Positions 12,607-25,193 of a stretch of DNA of 64,000 nucleotides are shown here, one piece after another. The translations under genes were made by a program, and so were the position numbers. Under the pieces are notes generated by a model that was not told the DNA's origin, ran no database searches, and saw only the letters and a program-made list of their open reading frames with translations. Position 1 is the first letter of the stretch. Each line of letters begins with the position of its first letter. The stretch is from Enterobacter cloacae subsp. cloacae ATCC 13047 (GTDB taxonomy: Bacteria; Pseudomonadota; Gammaproteobacteria; Enterobacterales; Enterobacteriaceae). The DNA is taken from NCBI RefSeq assembly GCF_000025565.1, contig NC_014121.1, positions 868,001 through 932,000 on the forward strand. Reading direction: 5' to 3'.

Positions 12607-14373
12607 ATGAGAGCAGCGGCAAAAACGCTAAAACCAAAACGTCAGGAAGAACAGGCCAACTTTATCAGTTGGCGTTTTGCGTTGCTTTGCGGCTGCATTT
12701 TACTCGCGCTGGGCTTCCTGCTGGGACGCGTGGCGTGGCTACAAATCATCGCGCCTGACATGCTGGTGCGCCAGGGCGATATGCGCTCTCTGCGCGTACA
12801 GGAAGTCTCCACATCTCGCGGGATGATCACTGATCGTTCCGGTCGTCCGCTGGCGGTGAGCGTACCGGTGAAGGCGATCTGGGCCGATCCGAAAGAGCTG
12901 CACGATGCCGGTGGTATCACGCTCGACAACCGCTGGAAAGCGCTGTCTGACGCCCTGAAAATGCCGCTGGATCAGCTTGCCTCTCGCGTTAACGCCAACC
13001 CGAAAGGGCGCTTTATCTATCTGGCGCGTCAGGTTAACCCTGACATGGCCGATTACATCAGAAAACTGAAGCTCCCGGGTATCCATCTGCACGAAGAGTC
13101 TCGCCGTTACTATCCTTCCGGCGAAGTAACCGCTCACCTCATTGGCTTTACCAACGTCGACAGCCAGGGGATTGAAGGGGTTGAAAAAAGCTTCGATAAG
13201 TGGCTTACCGGTCAGCCGGGTGAGCGAATCGTGCGTAAAGACCGCTATGGTCGCGTGATTGAAGATATCTCTTCCACAGACAGCCAGGCCGCGCATAACC
13301 TTGCGTTGAGCATTGATGAACGCCTGCAGGCGCTGGTGTATCGCGAGCTGAACAATGCCGTGGCCTTCAACAAGGCGGAGTCGGGCAGCGCCGTGCTGGT
13401 GGATGTCAGCACTGGCGAAGTGCTGGCGATGGCCAACAGCCCGTCCTACAACCCGAACAACTTTACCGGTACCGCAAAAGATGCAATGCGTAACCGGGCC
13501 ATTACCGACGTGTTCGAACCTGGCTCCACGGTGAAGCCGATGGTGGTGATGACGGCGCTGCAACGCGGCATCGTCAATGAGAACACGGTTCTGAATACGA
13601 TCCCTTACCGAATCAACGGCCACGAGATTAAAGACGTGGCGCGCTACAGCGAATTGACCCTGACCGGGGTATTACAGAAGTCGAGTAACGTCGGTGTTTC
13701 AAAACTGGCGTTAGCGATGCCGTCCTCAGCGTTAGTAGAGACTTACTCACGTTTTGGGCTAGGAAAGGCGACCAATTTGGGGTTGGTCGGAGAACGCAGT
13801 GGCTTATATCCTCAAAAACAACGGTGGTCTGACATAGAGAGGGCCACCTTCTCTTTCGGCTACGGGCTAATGGTAACCCCGTTACAGTTAGCGCGAGTCT
13901 ACGCAACGATTGGCAGCTATGGCGTCTATCGCCCACTGTCGATTACCAAAGTTGATCCACCGGTTCCGGGCGAGCGTATCTTCCCGGAATCTATCGTTCG
14001 TACCGTTGTGCATATGATGGAAAGCGTGGCGCTACCTGGCGGTGGCGGCGTGAAGGCGGCGATCAAAGGCTATCGCATCGCCATTAAAACCGGTACGGCG
14101 AAAAAAGTGGGGCCAGACGGCCGCTACATCAACAAATACATTGCCTATACCGCAGGCGTTGCGCCTGCAAGCAATCCGCGTTTTGCGCTGGTGGTCGTCA
14201 TTAACGATCCACAGGCGGGTAAATACTACGGCGGCGCCGTTTCAGCGCCTGTGTTCGGCGCCATCATGGGCGGCGTATTACGCACCATGAACGTTGAACC
14301 GGACGCGCTGGCAACGGGCGAAAAAAGTGAATTTGTAATTAATCAAGGCGAGGGTACAGGTGGCAGATCGTAA
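12607..14373 (+). CDS. ftsI: Septal peptidoglycan transpeptidase FtsI (PBP3)
   Basis: Class B penicillin-binding protein, 588 residues, that cross-links septal peptidoglycan with FtsW. One transmembrane anchor (about 23-42) is followed by the pedestal domain. The transpeptidase motifs are intact: EPGSTVKP with the active-site serine near 307, SSN near 359, and KTGTAKK near 494. It overlaps murE by 14 bases. It is the target of aztreonam and cephalexin; no insertions were noticed around the active site. Confidence 0.98.
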   Translation: MRAAAKTLKPKRQEEQANFISWRFALLCGCILLALGFLLGRVAWLQIIAPDMLVRQGDMRSLRVQEVSTSRGMITDRSGRPLAVSVPVKAIWADPKELHDAGGITLDNRWKALSDALKMPLDQLASRVNANPKGRFIYLARQVNPDMADYIRKLKLPGIHLHEESRRYYPSGEVTAHLIGFTNVDSQGIEGVEKSFDKWLTGQPGERIVRKDRYGRVIEDISSTDSQAAHNLALSIDERLQALVYRELNNAVAFNKAESGSAVLVDVSTGEVLAMANSPSYNPNNFTGTAKDAMRNRAITDVFEPGSTVKPMVVMTALQRGIVNENTVLNTIPYRINGHEIKDVARYSELTLTGVLQKSSNVGVSKLALAMPSSALVETYSRFGLGKATNLGLVGERSGLYPQKQRWSDIERATFSFGYGLMVTPLQLARVYATIGSYGVYRPLSITKVDPPVPGERIFPESIVRTVVHMMESVALPGGGGVKAAIKGYRIAIKTGTAKKVGPDGRYINKYIAYTAGVAPASNPRFALVVVINDPQAGKYYGGAVSAPVFGAIMGGVLRTMNVEPDALATGEKSEFVINQGEGTGGRS

Positions 14374-15847
14374 TTTGCGCGACCTTCTCGCTCCGTGGGT
14401 GCCAAACGCACCTGAGCGAGCGCTACGGGAGATGGTACTGGACAGCCGTGTGGCTGCTTCCGGCGATCTTTTTGTGGCTGTAGTTGGTCATCAGGCGGAC
14501 GGGCGTCGATATATCCCGCAGGCGATTGCGCAAGGTGTAGCTGCCATTATTGCTGAGGCTAAAGATGAGGCAACCGACGGTGAAATCCGTGAAATGCACG
14601 GTGTGCCGGTTATCTACCTTAGCCAGTTGAATGAGCGACTCTCCGCACTGGCGGGACGTTTTTATAACGAGCCTTCAGACCAGCTGCGTCTGGTGGGCGT
14701 GACGGGCACTAACGGTAAAACGACGACCACCCAATTGATGGCGCAATGGGCGCAACTGCTGGGAGAAACCGGCGCCGTAATGGGCACCGTGGGGAATGGG
14801 CTGCTGGGTAAAGTGAGCCCGACGGAAAACACCACCGGCTCCGCGGTTGACGTACAACATGTGATTGCCGGTCTGGCAGGGCAGGGTGCGACCTTTGCCG
14901 CGATGGAAGTCTCCTCTCATGGTCTGGTACAGCATCGTGTGGCGGCGTTGAAATTTGCCGCCTCCGTGTTCACGAACCTGAGTCGCGATCATCTTGATTA
15001 TCATGGTGATATGGAGCATTACGAGGCCGCGAAATGGCTGCTCTTCTCCACGCATCACTATGGACAGGCCATCATCAACGCTGATGACGAAGTGGGGCGC
15101 CGCTGGCTTGCGAAGCTGCCGGATGCGGTTGCGGTGTCGATGGAAGACCATATCAATCCGAACTGCCATGGCCGCTGGCTGAAGGCGGTTGAGGTTAATT
15201 ATCACGACAGCGGCGCGACGATTCGCTTTGCCTCTTCCTGGGGTGAAGGCGAAATTGAAAGCCGCCTGATGGGGGCGTTTAACGTCAGCAACCTCCTGCT
15301 GGCGCTGGCAACCCTGCTGGCGTTGGGCTATCCGATGGCCGAACTGCTCAACACCGCAGAGCGTCTGCAGCCCGTCTGTGGCCGTATGGAAGTGTTCAGT
15401 GCACCAGGTAAACCGACCGTTGTTGTCGATTATGCCCACACGCCGGATGCGCTGGAAAAAGCGCTTGAAGCGGCACGTCTGCACTGCGCCGGTAAGCTCT
15501 GGTGTGTGTTTGGCTGTGGGGGCGATCGTGACAAGGGCAAGCGTCCGTTGATGGGTGCCATCGCCGAACAGTTCGCGGATATTCCGGTTGTGACCGATGA
15601 CAACCCGCGTACTGAAGAGCCGCGCGCCATTATCAACGATATCCTGGCCGGTATGCTGGACGCAGGACGTGCCCGCGTGGTGGAAGGCCGTGCGGAAGCC
15701 GTGACCAACGCCATCATGCAGGCGCAGGAGAACGACGTCGTGCTCCTGGCGGGTAAAGGCCATGAAGATTATCAGATTGTTGGCAATCGTCGTCTGGACT
15801 ATTCGGACCGTGTAACGGCAGCGCGTCTGTTGGGAGTGGTGGCATGA
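14360..15847 (+). CDS. murE: UDP-MurNAc-tripeptide (meso-DAP) ligase MurE
   Basis: Cytosolic ATP-dependent addition of meso-diaminopimelate to UDP-MurNAc-L-Ala-D-Glu, 495 residues. The P-loop [13 protein letters not shown] is near residue 115. DDNPRTEEP near residue 413 is the DNPR motif that marks diaminopimelate-specific rather than lysine-specific enzymes. It overlaps ftsI and murF at its two ends. Confidence 0.98.
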   Translation: MADRNLRDLLAPWVPNAPERALREMVLDSRVAASGDLFVAVVGHQADGRRYIPQAIAQGVAAIIAEAKDEATDGEIREMHGVPVIYLSQLNERLSALAGRFYNEPSDQLRLVGVTGTNGKTTTTQLMAQWAQLLGETGAVMGTVGNGLLGKVSPTENTTGSAVDVQHVIAGLAGQGATFAAMEVSSHGLVQHRVAALKFAASVFTNLSRDHLDYHGDMEHYEAAKWLLFSTHHYGQAIINADDEVGRRWLAKLPDAVAVSMEDHINPNCHGRWLKAVEVNYHDSGATIRFASSWGEGEIESRLMGAFNVSNLLLALATLLALGYPMAELLNTAERLQPVCGRMEVFSAPGKPTVVVDYAHTPDALEKALEAARLHCAGKLWCVFGCGGDRDKGKRPLMGAIAEQFADIPVVTDDNPRTEEPRAIINDILAGMLDAGRARVVEGRAEAVTNAIMQAQENDVVLLAGKGHEDYQIVGNRRLDYSDRVTAARLLGVVA

Positions 15848-17202
15848 TCAGCTTAACGCTCGGCAAGGCGGCAACCCTCCTGCAGGGGACGTTACATGGT
15901 CAGGATCTGACCATCGACGCCGTGACGACAGATACCCGCAAAGTGACCGCCGGGTGCCTGTTTGTGGCGCTGAAGGGCGAACGTTTTGACGCCCACGATT
16001 TTGCTGAACAGGCGAAAGAGAATGGTGCGGGTGCGCTGCTAGTGAACCGCAAACTCGATATCGATTTACCGCAGATTGTGGTGAAGGATACGCGCCTTGC
16101 CTTCGGTGAGCTGGCAGCATGGGTTCGTCAGCAGGTGCCAGCTCGCGTTGTTGCTCTGACGGGGTCTTCGGGCAAAACGTCAGTAAAAGAGATGACGGCG
16201 GCGATCCTCAGTCAGTGCGGTAACACGCTTTACACCGCAGGCAATCTAAATAATGACATCGGCGTGCCGATGACATTGCTTCGCCTCACCAAAGAGCATG
16301 ACTTTGCGGTGATTGAATTAGGGGCAAACCACCAGGGTGAAATTGCCTGGACGGTCAGCCTGACGCGTCCGGAGGCTGCGCTGGTGAACAACCTGGCCGC
16401 CGCGCATCTGGAAGGTTTCGGTTCACTTGAAGGCGTGGCGAAAGCCAAAGGTGAGATCTATACCGGCCTGCCGGATAACGGTATCGCCATTATGAATGCC
16501 GATAATAACGACTGGTTGAACTGGCAGAGCATCATCGGTTCACGTAAGACGTGGCGCTTCTCGCCTAATGCGGCAGACAGTGATTTTACCGCGACCCATA
16601 TCCATGTGACCTCGCATGGTACGGAATTCACGCTCAATACCCCAACGGGAGGCATTGAGGTTCTGCTGCCGCTGCCGGGTCGCCATAACATCGCCAATGC
16701 GCTTGCTGCCGCGGCGCTGTCGATGGCCGTCGGCGCGACACATGACGCGATCAAGACTGGCCTTGCGAATTTAAAAGCCGTACCGGGACGTCTGTTCCCA
16801 GTCCAGCTTGCAGAAAACAAACTGCTGCTGGATGACTCCTACAACGCGAACGTCGGTTCGATGACGGCAGCCGTACAGGTGTTGTCCGAAATGCCAGGCT
16901 ATCGCGTGATGGTGGTTGGCGATATGGCCGAGTTGGGCGATGAGAGCGAAGCCTGTCATATCCAGGTGGGTGAAGCCGCGAAAGCGGCCGGGCTGGATTG
17001 CGTACTGAGCGCAGGAAAACTGAGCCAGGCGATTAGCCATGCCAGCGGTGTTGGCGAACATTTTGCCGATAAAGCCGCACTGATTGAACGTCTGAAGACG
17101 TTGATTGCTGAAAAACAAATTGTGACTGTGTTAGTGAAAGGTTCACGTAGTGCCGCCATGGAAGAGGTAGTGCACGCATTACAGGAGAACGGGACATGTT
17201 AG
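15844..17202 (+). CDS. murF: UDP-MurNAc-tripeptide D-Ala-D-Ala ligase MurF
   Basis: Adds D-alanyl-D-alanine to complete the UDP-MurNAc pentapeptide, 452 residues. The ATP-binding loop [13 protein letters not shown], the GANHQGEI block and [11 protein letters not shown] are the family motifs. It overlaps murE by 4 bases and mraY by 7, as is usual in this cluster. Confidence 0.98.
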   Translation: MISLTLGKAATLLQGTLHGQDLTIDAVTTDTRKVTAGCLFVALKGERFDAHDFAEQAKENGAGALLVNRKLDIDLPQIVVKDTRLAFGELAAWVRQQVPARVVALTGSSGKTSVKEMTAAILSQCGNTLYTAGNLNNDIGVPMTLLRLTKEHDFAVIELGANHQGEIAWTVSLTRPEAALVNNLAAAHLEGFGSLEGVAKAKGEIYTGLPDNGIAIMNADNNDWLNWQSIIGSRKTWRFSPNAADSDFTATHIHVTSHGTEFTLNTPTGGIEVLLPLPGRHNIANALAAAALSMAVGATHDAIKTGLANLKAVPGRLFPVQLAENKLLLDDSYNANVGSMTAAVQVLSEMPGYRVMVVGDMAELGDESEACHIQVGEAAKAAGLDCVLSAGKLSQAISHASGVGEHFADKAALIERLKTLIAEKQIVTVLVKGSRSAAMEEVVHALQENGTC

Positions 17203-18278
17203 TTTGGCTGGCCGAACATTTGGTCAAATATTACTCAGGCTTTAACGTCTTTTCTTATCTGACGTTTCGCGCCATCGTCAGCCTGCTGACTGCGCTGTTC
17301 ATCTCGTTGTGGATGGGCCCGCGCATGATTGCCCGTCTGCAAAAACTCTCTTTCGGCCAGGTTGTGCGTAACGATGGTCCGGAATCGCACTTCAGCAAGC
17401 GCGGTACGCCAACCATGGGCGGGATTATGATCCTGACCGCGATCGTGGTTTCCGTGCTGCTGTGGGCCTATCCATCCAACCCGTACGTCTGGTGTGTGCT
17501 GACTGTGCTGGTGGGCTACGGAATCATTGGATTTGTTGATGATTACCGCAAAGTGGTACGTAAAGACACGAAAGGTCTGATCGCCCGCTGGAAATATTTC
17601 TGGATGTCGGTAATTGCGCTGGGCGTGGCCTTCGCGCTGTATCTGGCCGGAAAAGATACTCCCGCTACCGAGCTGGTGGTGCCGTTCTTTAAAGACGTCA
17701 TGCCGCAACTGGGGCTGTTCTACATTCTGCTGGCGTACTTCGTGATTGTGGGCACCGGTAACGCGGTGAACCTGACCGATGGTCTGGATGGCCTGGCCAT
17801 TATGCCAACGGTCTTCGTGGCCGCAGGTTTCGCGCTGGTGGCGTGGGCGACCGGCAACATGAACTTTGCCAACTATCTGCACATTCCTTATCTGCGTCAC
17901 GCGGGCGAGCTGGTGATCGTCTGTACGGCCATTGTCGGGGCGGGGCTGGGCTTCCTGTGGTTCAACACCTATCCGGCCCAGGTCTTTATGGGTGACGTCG
18001 GTTCACTGGCTCTGGGCGGCGCGCTGGGTATTATTGCCGTGCTGCTGCGCCAGGAGTTCCTGCTGGTGATCATGGGCGGGGTATTCGTGGTTGAGACCCT
18101 GTCGGTGATCCTGCAGGTCGGTTCCTTTAAGCTGCGCGGCCAGCGCATCTTCCGTATGGCACCGATTCACCATCACTATGAACTGAAAGGCTGGCCAGAG
18201 CCGCGAGTCATTGTGCGCTTCTGGATTATTTCGCTGATGCTGGTGCTGATTGGCCTGGCAACGCTGAAGGTACGTTAA
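17196..18278 (+). CDS. mraY: Phospho-MurNAc-pentapeptide translocase MraY
   Basis: Integral membrane enzyme, 360 residues with about ten transmembrane helices, that makes lipid I from UDP-MurNAc-pentapeptide and undecaprenyl phosphate. Catalytic and Mg-binding blocks are visible: FVDDYRKV near 115, [13 protein letters not shown] near 190, and the histidine-rich [14 protein letters not shown] near the C terminus. murD follows after 2 bases. Confidence 0.98.
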   Translation: MLVWLAEHLVKYYSGFNVFSYLTFRAIVSLLTALFISLWMGPRMIARLQKLSFGQVVRNDGPESHFSKRGTPTMGGIMILTAIVVSVLLWAYPSNPYVWCVLTVLVGYGIIGFVDDYRKVVRKDTKGLIARWKYFWMSVIALGVAFALYLAGKDTPATELVVPFFKDVMPQLGLFYILLAYFVIVGTGNAVNLTDGLDGLAIMPTVFVAAGFALVAWATGNMNFANYLHIPYLRHAGELVIVCTAIVGAGLGFLWFNTYPAQVFMGDVGSLALGGALGIIAVLLRQEFLLVIMGGVFVVETLSVILQVGSFKLRGQRIFRMAPIHHHYELKGWPEPRVIVRFWIISLMLVLIGLATLKVR

Positions 18279-18280
18279 TC

Positions 18281-19597
18281 ATGGCAGATTACCAGGGCAA
18301 AAAAGTCGTTATCATCGGGTTGGGCCTTACTGGCCTGTCCTGCGTGGACTTTTTCCTTGCGCGCGGCGTGACGCCGCGGGTGATGGATACGCGTGTTTCT
18401 CCGCCGGGTCTGGACAAACTGCCGGAACAGGTTGAACGCCACCTTGGTGGTCTGAATGATGACTGGCTGCAGGCAGCCGATCTGATTGTGGCCAGCCCCG
18501 GTATGGCGCTGGCGCACCCTTCACTGAGCGCCGCAGCCGATGCGGGCGTTGAGATTGTCGGTGATATCGAGCTGTTCTGTCGCGAAGCGCAGGCGCCAGT
18601 TATCGCCATTACCGGCTCTAACGGAAAAAGCACCGTCACTACCCTGGTGGGTGAGATGGCGAAAGCGGCGGGCAAAAATGTCGGCGTTGGCGGCAACATT
18701 GGTTTGCCGGCACTGATGCTGCTGGACAAAGGCTGCGAGCTGTACGTACTGGAACTCTCCAGCTTCCAGCTGGAAACCACCTCCAGCCTGCATGCGGCCG
18801 CGGCCACAATCCTGAACGTGACCGAAGATCATATGGACAGGTATCCGTTTGGTCTACAGCAGTATCGCGCAGCCAAACTGCGTATATATGAAAATGCCAA
18901 AGTCTGCGTCGTTAACGCCGATGATGCCCTGACCATGCCGGTACGCGGTGCCGATGACCGCTGCATCAGCTTTGGTATCACCATGGGTGATTATCATCTG
19001 AACCGTCAGCTGGGTGAAACCTGGCTGCGGGTGAAAGGTGAGAAAGTGCTGAACGTGAAGGAGATGAAGCTTTCCGGTCAGCATAACTACACCAATGCGC
19101 TGGCGGCGCTGGCGCTGGCGGATGCCGTCGGTCTGCCACGCTCCTCCAGCCTGCAGGCGCTGACCACCTTTACGGGTCTGGCGCACCGTTTCCAGCTGGC
19201 GCTGGAGCATAACGGCGTACGCTGGATCAATGATTCCAAAGCCACCAACGTAGGCAGTACAGAGGCCGCGCTGAATGGTTTGCAGGTGGAAGGTACTCTG
19301 CATCTGCTGCTGGGTGGCGACGGTAAATCCGCCGATTTCACCTCTCTGAAGCAGTATCTCTCCGGCGATAACATCCGTCTCTACTGCTTTGGTCGTGATG
19401 GCAGGGAACTGGCGGAACTGCGTCCTGAGATCGCCGAGCAGACCGAAACCATGGAACAGGCAATGCGCCTGATTGCTCCTCGCGTGAAGCCGGGCGATAT
19501 GGTGCTGCTCTCTCCGGCATGCGCCAGCCTTGATCAATTCAAGAATTTCGAACAGCGTGGTGATCTCTTTACCCGCCTGGCGAAGGAGTTAGGCTGA
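18281..19597 (+). CDS. murD: UDP-MurNAc-L-Ala D-Glu ligase MurD
   Basis: Adds D-glutamate to UDP-MurNAc-L-alanine in the cytosol, 438 residues. The N-terminal nucleotide-binding [12 protein letters not shown] loop [13 protein letters not shown] and [11 protein letters not shown] are the Mur-ligase motifs in order. The stop shares one base with the ftsW start. Confidence 0.98.
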   Translation: MADYQGKKVVIIGLGLTGLSCVDFFLARGVTPRVMDTRVSPPGLDKLPEQVERHLGGLNDDWLQAADLIVASPGMALAHPSLSAAADAGVEIVGDIELFCREAQAPVIAITGSNGKSTVTTLVGEMAKAAGKNVGVGGNIGLPALMLLDKGCELYVLELSSFQLETTSSLHAAAATILNVTEDHMDRYPFGLQQYRAAKLRIYENAKVCVVNADDALTMPVRGADDRCISFGITMGDYHLNRQLGETWLRVKGEKVLNVKEMKLSGQHNYTNALAALALADAVGLPRSSSLQALTTFTGLAHRFQLALEHNGVRWINDSKATNVGSTEAALNGLQVEGTLHLLLGGDGKSADFTSLKQYLSGDNIRLYCFGRDGRELAELRPEIAEQTETMEQAMRLIAPRVKPGDMVLLSPACASLDQFKNFEQRGDLFTRLAKELG

Positions 19598-20841
19598 TGC
19601 GTTTATCTCTCCCTCGCCTGAAAATGCCGCGCTTCCCAGGATTTGGTGTCCTGGTGTGGTTGTTTGCGGCACTGAAAGGCTGGGTGATGGGCTCTCGTCA
19701 GAAAGATAACGACAGCCTGATCATGTACGATCGCACGCTCTTCTGGCTCACCCTGGGGCTGGCGGCGGTCGGCTTTATTATGGTGACGTCAGCATCAATG
19801 CCCGTCGGGCAGCGACTGGCGAACGATCCTTTCCTGTTTGCCAAGCGTGATGGTCTGTACATCATCCTGGCGTTCTGTCTTGCGCTGATAACCTTACGTC
19901 TGCCAATGGCGTTCTGGCAGAGACACAGTACCGCGATGCTGATTGCCTCGATCATCATGCTGCTGATCGTGCTGGTGGTGGGGAGTTCCGTAAACGGGGC
20001 ATCGCGCTGGATCGCCTTTGGTCCGCTGCGTATTCAGCCTGCAGAATTTACCAAATTGTCCCTGTTCTGCTACCTGGCGAACTACCTGGTGCGCAAAGTA
20101 GATGAAGTGCGTAACAACCTTCGCGGCTTCCTGAAACCGATGGGCGTGATTCTGGTGCTGGCGGTCTTACTGCTGGCGCAGCCTGACCTCGGTACCGTGG
20201 TGGTTCTGTTTGTGACAACGCTGGCGATGCTGTTCCTGGCGGGGGCGAAACTGTGGCAGTTCATCGCCATTATCGGGATGGGTATTTCAGCGGTTGTCCT
20301 GTTGATCCTTGCTGAACCATACCGTATCCGCCGCGTGACCTCGTTCTGGAACCCGTGGGAAGACCCGTTTGGCAGTGGCTATCAGCTGACGCAGTCACTC
20401 ATGGCGTTTGGCCGCGGTGAAGTCTGGGGACAAGGCCTGGGCAACTCTGTTCAGAAACTGGAGTATTTACCCGAAGCGCATACTGACTTCATCTTCTCCA
20501 TTATTGCGGAAGAACTGGGTTATATCGGTGTGGTATTAGCGCTATTAATGGTATTCTTCGTCGCTTTCCGCGCCATGTCGATTGGGCGGAAAGCGCTGGA
20601 GATCGATCACCGCTTCTCAGGTTTCTTAGCCTGTTCAATTGGTATCTGGTTTAGCTTCCAGGCATTGGTTAACGTCGGGGCCGCAGCGGGTATGCTGCCG
20701 ACCAAGGGCCTGACGTTGCCGTTGATCAGTTATGGTGGTTCCAGTCTGTTGATCATGTCGACGGCCATCATGATGTTGTTACGTATAGATTATGAAACGC
20801 GTCTGGAAAAAGCCCAGGCGTTTACACGAGGTTCACGATGA
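19597..20841 (+). CDS. ftsW: Septal peptidoglycan glycosyltransferase FtsW
   Basis: SEDS-family polytopic membrane protein, 414 residues with about ten transmembrane helices, that polymerises septal glycan strands from lipid II with FtsI as partner. [20 protein letters not shown] and the late block [14 protein letters not shown] are SEDS signatures. It overlaps murD by 1 base and murG by 4. Confidence 0.98.
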   Translation: MRLSLPRLKMPRFPGFGVLVWLFAALKGWVMGSRQKDNDSLIMYDRTLFWLTLGLAAVGFIMVTSASMPVGQRLANDPFLFAKRDGLYIILAFCLALITLRLPMAFWQRHSTAMLIASIIMLLIVLVVGSSVNGASRWIAFGPLRIQPAEFTKLSLFCYLANYLVRKVDEVRNNLRGFLKPMGVILVLAVLLLAQPDLGTVVVLFVTTLAMLFLAGAKLWQFIAIIGMGISAVVLLILAEPYRIRRVTSFWNPWEDPFGSGYQLTQSLMAFGRGEVWGQGLGNSVQKLEYLPEAHTDFIFSIIAEELGYIGVVLALLMVFFVAFRAMSIGRKALEIDHRFSGFLACSIGIWFSFQALVNVGAAAGMLPTKGLTLPLISYGGSSLLIMSTAIMMLLRIDYETRLEKAQAFTRGSR

Positions 20842-21902
20842 ATCAACCGAAGCGGTTAATGGTGATGGCAGGCGGTACCGGTGGACATGTGTTCCCGGGG
20901 CTGGCGGTTGCGCACCATTTAATGGATCAGGGCTGGCAGGTACGCTGGCTGGGAACCGCAGACCGCATGGAGGCCGACCTGGTACCGAAGCACGGTATTG
21001 AGATCGACTTTATTCGTATTTCTGGCCTTCGTGGCAAAGGCATTAAGGCCCAGCTTCTGGCGCCGGTACGCATTTTCAACGCATGGCGTCAGGCACGCAG
21101 CATCATGAAGCGCTTTCAGCCGGATGTGGTGCTGGGCATGGGCGGTTATGTTTCCGGTCCGGGTGGACTTGCCGCGTGGTCGTTGGGCATTCCCGTTGTA
21201 CTGCATGAGCAGAATGGTATTGCCGGACTGACCAATAAGTGGCTGGCGAAAATCGCCACCAAAGTGATGCAGGCATTTCCTGGTGCGTTCCCGAAAGCGG
21301 ACGTCGTCGGGAACCCGGTGCGTGTGGATGTGCTGGCGCTGCCGTTGCCGGATACCCGCATGGCTGGCCGTGAAGGCCCTGTTCGCGTGCTGGTCGTCGG
21401 CGGATCGCAGGGCGCACGCATCCTGAACCAGACGATGCCGCAGGTTGCCGCAAAGCTGGGTGATGCCGTGACCATCTGGCATCAAAGCGGAAAAGGCGCT
21501 CAGCAGACCGTTGAGCAGGCTTATGCGGCAGAAGGTCAGCCGCAGCACAAAGTGACGGAATTTATCGACGATATGGCGGCAGCGTACGCCTGGGCCGATG
21601 TCGTGGTGTGTCGCTCCGGTGCATTAACGGTGAGTGAAATTGCCGCCGCGGGTTTACCGGCTCTGTTTGTGCCGTTCCAGCACAAAGATCGTCAGCAGTA
21701 CTGGAATGCGCTGCCGCTTGAAAAAGCCGGTGCCGCGAAAATATTCGAGCAGCCACAATTTACCGCCGATGCGGTCGCCACCACCCTGGCGGGCTGGAAC
21801 CGGGAAACATTAATGGAGATGGCGCAACGCGCACGTGCGGCGGCCATTCCTGATGCAACGGAACGGGTGGCAAAAGAAGTGAGCCTGGCAGCCCAGGCTT
21901 AA
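20838..21902 (+). CDS. murG: Lipid II synthase glycosyltransferase MurG
   Basis: Peripheral inner-membrane GT28 enzyme, 354 residues, adding GlcNAc to lipid I to make lipid II. The glycine-rich [16 protein letters not shown] loop is near the N terminus. A second glycine-rich loop [12 protein letters not shown] and the donor block [19 protein letters not shown] complete the two Rossmann domains. Unlike its tightly packed upstream neighbours it is followed by a 58-base gap with a terminator-like hairpin. Confidence 0.98.
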   Translation: MNQPKRLMVMAGGTGGHVFPGLAVAHHLMDQGWQVRWLGTADRMEADLVPKHGIEIDFIRISGLRGKGIKAQLLAPVRIFNAWRQARSIMKRFQPDVVLGMGGYVSGPGGLAAWSLGIPVVLHEQNGIAGLTNKWLAKIATKVMQAFPGAFPKADVVGNPVRVDVLALPLPDTRMAGREGPVRVLVVGGSQGARILNQTMPQVAAKLGDAVTIWHQSGKGAQQTVEQAYAAEGQPQHKVTEFIDDMAAAYAWADVVVCRSGALTVSEIAAAGLPALFVPFQHKDRQQYWNALPLEKAGAAKIFEQPQFTADAVATTLAGWNRETLMEMAQRARAAAIPDATERVAKEVSLAAQA

Positions 21903-21907
21903 CCCTC

Positions 21908-21937
21908 GCAGCGCGTGTTGCGCTGCACGATTTTTTT
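21908..21937 (+). terminator. Terminator-like hairpin between murG and murC
   Basis: Perfect 7-bp stem GCAGCGC / GCGCTGC with a 5-base loop, four bases, then a seven-T run. It sits inside the dcw cluster just after murG. A full stop here would cut off murC to ftsZ from Pmra, so it probably acts as a partial terminator or attenuator. Confidence 0.6.
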
Positions 21938-21960
21938 AAGTAGTCGATGGCGTTTAGAGA

Positions 21961-23436
21961 ATGAATACACAACAACTGGCAAAACTGCGTTCAATCGTGC
22001 CCGAGATGCGTCGCGTCCGGCACATTCACTTTGTTGGCATCGGTGGTGCTGGCATGGGCGGTATTGCCGAAGTGTTAGCTAACGAAGGCTATCAGATCAG
22101 CGGGTCTGACCTGGCGCCAAACCCTGTTACGCAGCAACTGGCGTCGCTTGGGGCGACTATCTATTTCAACCATCGCCCGGAAAACGTGCGCGATGCGAGT
22201 GTGGTGGTGGTATCCAGCGCCATCTCCTCTGATAACCCGGAAATCGTGGCCGCGCATGAAGCGCGTATTCCGGTGATCCGCCGCGCGGAAATGCTGGCAG
22301 AGCTGATGCGTTTCCGTCACGGGATTGCGATTGCCGGGACGCACGGTAAAACCACGACCACGGCGATGGTTTCCAGTATTTATGCCGAAGCGGGTCTCGA
22401 CCCGACGTTCGTCAACGGCGGTCTGGTAAAAGCAGCAGGTGTGCATGCGCGTCTGGGCCACAGCCGTTATCTGATTGCGGAAGCGGATGAGAGCGATGCG
22501 TCGTTCCTGCATCTGCAGCCGATGGTGGCGATTGTCACTAACATCGAAGCTGACCACATGGATACCTACCAGGGCGACTTCGAGAACTTAAAGCAGACCT
22601 TTATCAACTTCCTGCATAACCTGCCGTTCTATGGACGCGCGGTAATGTGTGTGGACGATCCGGTCATTCGCGAGTTGTTGCCGCGGGTTGGTCGTCAGAT
22701 CACCACCTATGGTTTCAGTGAAGACGCGGATGTTCGCGTGGAAGAGTACAAACAGATTGGTGCGCAGGGGCATTTCACCCTGGCGCGTCAGGACAAAGAG
22801 CTACTGCACGTGACGCTGAACGCACCAGGCCGTCATAACGCCCTGAACGCAGCCGCGGCGGTGGCCGTCGCGACGGAAGAAGGCATTGATGACGATGCGA
22901 TCCTGCGTGCTCTGGAAAGCTTCCAGGGAACCGGGCGTCGTTTCGACTTCCTTGGCGAATTCCCGCTGGATGCGGTAAACGGTAAACCGGGTACTGCCAT
23001 GCTGGTAGACGACTATGGCCACCATCCAACCGAAGTGGACGCGACCATTAAGGCCGCACGTGCGGGATGGCCAGAGAAGAACCTGGTGATGATCTTCCAG
23101 CCACACCGTTTTACGCGTACGCGCGATCTGTATGACGATTTCGCCAGCGTGCTGTCCCAGGTGGACACATTGCTGATGCTGGATGTTTATTCTGCAGGTG
23201 AAACGCCGATCCCAGGCGCGGACAGCCGTTCTCTGTGTCGAACCATTCGCGGACGCGGTAAAGTAGACCCTATTTTGGTTTCGGATCCTGCTCAGGTCGC
23301 CGAAATTCTGGCGCCGGTACTGACAGGTAACGATTTGATTCTGATTCAGGGCGCGGGAAATATCGGCAAAATCGCCCGTACCTTAGCTGAAATCAAACTG
23401 AAGCCGCAAACTCAGGAGGATGAGCATCATGGCTGA
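21961..23436 (+). CDS. murC: UDP-MurNAc L-Ala ligase MurC
   Basis: First amino acid ligase of peptidoglycan precursor synthesis, 491 residues. The N-terminal [17 protein letters not shown]ossmann loop, the ATP loop [12 protein letters not shown] and [13 protein letters not shown] are family motifs in order. It overlaps ddlB by 8 bases. Confidence 0.98.
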   Translation: MNTQQLAKLRSIVPEMRRVRHIHFVGIGGAGMGGIAEVLANEGYQISGSDLAPNPVTQQLASLGATIYFNHRPENVRDASVVVVSSAISSDNPEIVAAHEARIPVIRRAEMLAELMRFRHGIAIAGTHGKTTTTAMVSSIYAEAGLDPTFVNGGLVKAAGVHARLGHSRYLIAEADESDASFLHLQPMVAIVTNIEADHMDTYQGDFENLKQTFINFLHNLPFYGRAVMCVDDPVIRELLPRVGRQITTYGFSEDADVRVEEYKQIGAQGHFTLARQDKELLHVTLNAPGRHNALNAAAAVAVATEEGIDDDAILRALESFQGTGRRFDFLGEFPLDAVNGKPGTAMLVDDYGHHPTEVDATIKAARAGWPEKNLVMIFQPHRFTRTRDLYDDFASVLSQVDTLLMLDVYSAGETPIPGADSRSLCRTIRGRGKVDPILVSDPAQVAEILAPVLTGNDLILIQGAGNIGKIARTLAEIKLKPQTQEDEHHG

Positions 23437-24349
23437 TAAGATTGCTGTCCTGTCTGGCGGCACCTCCGCCGAGCGCGAGGTTTCCCTGAATTCAGGCGCT
23501 GCGGTACTGGCGGGCCTGCGTGAGGCTGGCGTTAATGCACATCTGGTCGATCCGAAAGAGGTCGATGTAACGCAGCTGAAAGCAATGGGCTTCGATAAAG
23601 TCTTTATTGCTCTGCACGGTCGTGGGGGAGAAGACGGTACCCTGCAAGGGTTGCTGGATCTCATCGGTATGCCCTACACCGGCAGCGGCGTGATGGCCTC
23701 CGCCATCTCAATGGATAAACTGCGCAGTAAGCTGCTGTGGCAGGGAGCGGGTTTGCCGGTTGCGCCGTGGGTTGCGTTGACGCGCCGCGAATTTGAAATG
23801 GGCCTTCAGGATAGCGTTAATGCACGCATTGCTGAGCTGGGCTTACCAGTTATTGTAAAGCCCAGCCGTGAAGGGTCGAGCGTTGGGATGTCCAAAGTTG
23901 ATAAAGCTGACGATTTATCGTCTGCTTTAGCGGTGGCATTTCAACACGATGAAGAAGTTCTGATTGAAAAATGGCTCAGCGGACCGGAATTTACCGTGGC
24001 GATGCTTGGTGAAGAAATTTTACCGTCGATTCGCATCCAACCTGCTGGCGTCTTCTATGATTATGAGGCGAAGTATCTCTCTGACGAGACGCAATATTTC
24101 TGCCCTGCAGGTCTTGAAGCAGAACGTGAAGCGGATTTACAGTCCCTGGTGCTTAAAGCCTGGCATGTTCTTGGTTGCAGTGGCTGGGGACGCATTGATG
24201 TGATGCTCGACAGCGATGGGCAATTTTATTTACTGGAAGCAAATACCTCTCCAGGCATGACCAGCCACAGCCTTGTGCCGATGGCCGCGCGTCAGGCGGG
24301 GATGAGCTTCTCGCAGTTAGTCGTACGTATTCTGGACCAGGCGGGCTGA
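23429..24349 (+). CDS. ddlB: D-alanine-D-alanine ligase DdlB
   Basis: ATP-grasp enzyme, 306 residues, making D-Ala-D-Ala for Mur[17 protein letters not shown] at the N terminus, [13 protein letters not shown] and the C-terminal [15 protein letters not shown] are diagnostic. The ATG at 23429 is preferred over an in-frame ATG at 23420 because AGGAGG (23414-23419) is correctly spaced for it and it gives the E. coli length. It overlaps murC by 8 bases. Confidence 0.96.
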   Translation: MADKIAVLSGGTSAEREVSLNSGAAVLAGLREAGVNAHLVDPKEVDVTQLKAMGFDKVFIALHGRGGEDGTLQGLLDLIGMPYTGSGVMASAISMDKLRSKLLWQGAGLPVAPWVALTRREFEMGLQDSVNARIAELGLPVIVKPSREGSSVGMSKVDKADDLSSALAVAFQHDEEVLIEKWLSGPEFTVAMLGEEILPSIRIQPAGVFYDYEAKYLSDETQYFCPAGLEAEREADLQSLVLKAWHVLGCSGWGRIDVMLDSDGQFYLLEANTSPGMTSHSLVPMAARQAGMSFSQLVVRILDQAG

Positions 24350-24350
24350 T

Positions 24351-25193
24351 ATGTCTCAGGCTGCATTGAACACGCGCAACCGCGATGACGAGGAAGAATA
24401 TTCTTCTTCACGCCGGAGTAATGGAACGCGTCTTGCAGGGATTATTTTCCTGCTCGGGGTGCTGTGCACCGTGTTTATCAGCGGCTGGATGGTACTGGGC
24501 TGGATGGAAGATGCGCAGCGGTTGCCGCTGTCGAAGCTGGTGGTCACCGGTGAACGCCACTACACGCGTAACGATGATATTCGCCAGTCGATTCTGGCAC
24601 TGGGGTCGCCTGGCACCTTTATGACGCAGGATGTCAACATTATCCAGAGTCAGATTGAACGTCTGCCCTGGATAAAACAGGCGAGTGTAAGAAAGCAATG
24701 GCCTGATGAATTGAAGATTCATCTGGTTGAATATGTGCCCATTGCGCGTTGGAATGATCAGCACATGGTTGACGTAGACGGAAATTCCTTCAGCGTCCCG
24801 GCCGATCGTGTCAACAAGCAAAATTTACCGATGTTGTATGGTCCTGAAGGCAGCGAAAACGAAGTGTTACAGGGTTTTCGCGAGATGGGGCAAGTGCTGG
24901 CGAAGGACAGGTTTACGTTAAAAGAAGCTGCGATGACGGCGCGCCGTTCGTGGCAGCTCACCTTAACGAATGGCATTAAGCTCAACCTTGGCCGCGGCGA
25001 CACGATGAAGCGTCTGGCGCGTTTTGTAGAACTTTACCCGGTTTTACAGCAGCAGGCACAGACTGACGGCAAACGGATAAGCTACGTTGATTTGCGCTAT
25101 GACTCAGGCGCAGCAGTCGGTTGGGTACCGGCTCCGGTCGAGGAACCTAATCAGCAACAGAATCAGGCACAGGTACAGGCAGAACAACAATGA
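24351..25193 (+). CDS. ftsQ: Cell division protein FtsQ
   Basis: Bitopic divisome scaffold, 280 residues. The charged cytoplasmic tail (1-25) leads to a transmembrane helix ([20 protein letters not shown]). The periplasmic POTRA domain (about 55-125, [20 protein letters not shown]) and beta domain follow. The Gln-rich C terminus is a little longer than in E. coli (276). It starts 1 base after ddlB and overlaps ftsA by 4 bases. In E. coli ftsA/ftsZ promoters lie within this gene; they were not resolved here. Confidence 0.96.
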   Translation: MSQAALNTRNRDDEEEYSSSRRSNGTRLAGIIFLLGVLCTVFISGWMVLGWMEDAQRLPLSKLVVTGERHYTRNDDIRQSILALGSPGTFMTQDVNIIQSQIERLPWIKQASVRKQWPDELKIHLVEYVPIARWNDQHMVDVDGNSFSVPADRVNKQNLPMLYGPEGSENEVLQGFREMGQVLAKDRFTLKEAAMTARRSWQLTLTNGIKLNLGRGDTMKRLARFVELYPVLQQQAQTDGKRISYVDLRYDSGAAVGWVPAPVEEPNQQQNQAQVQAEQQ

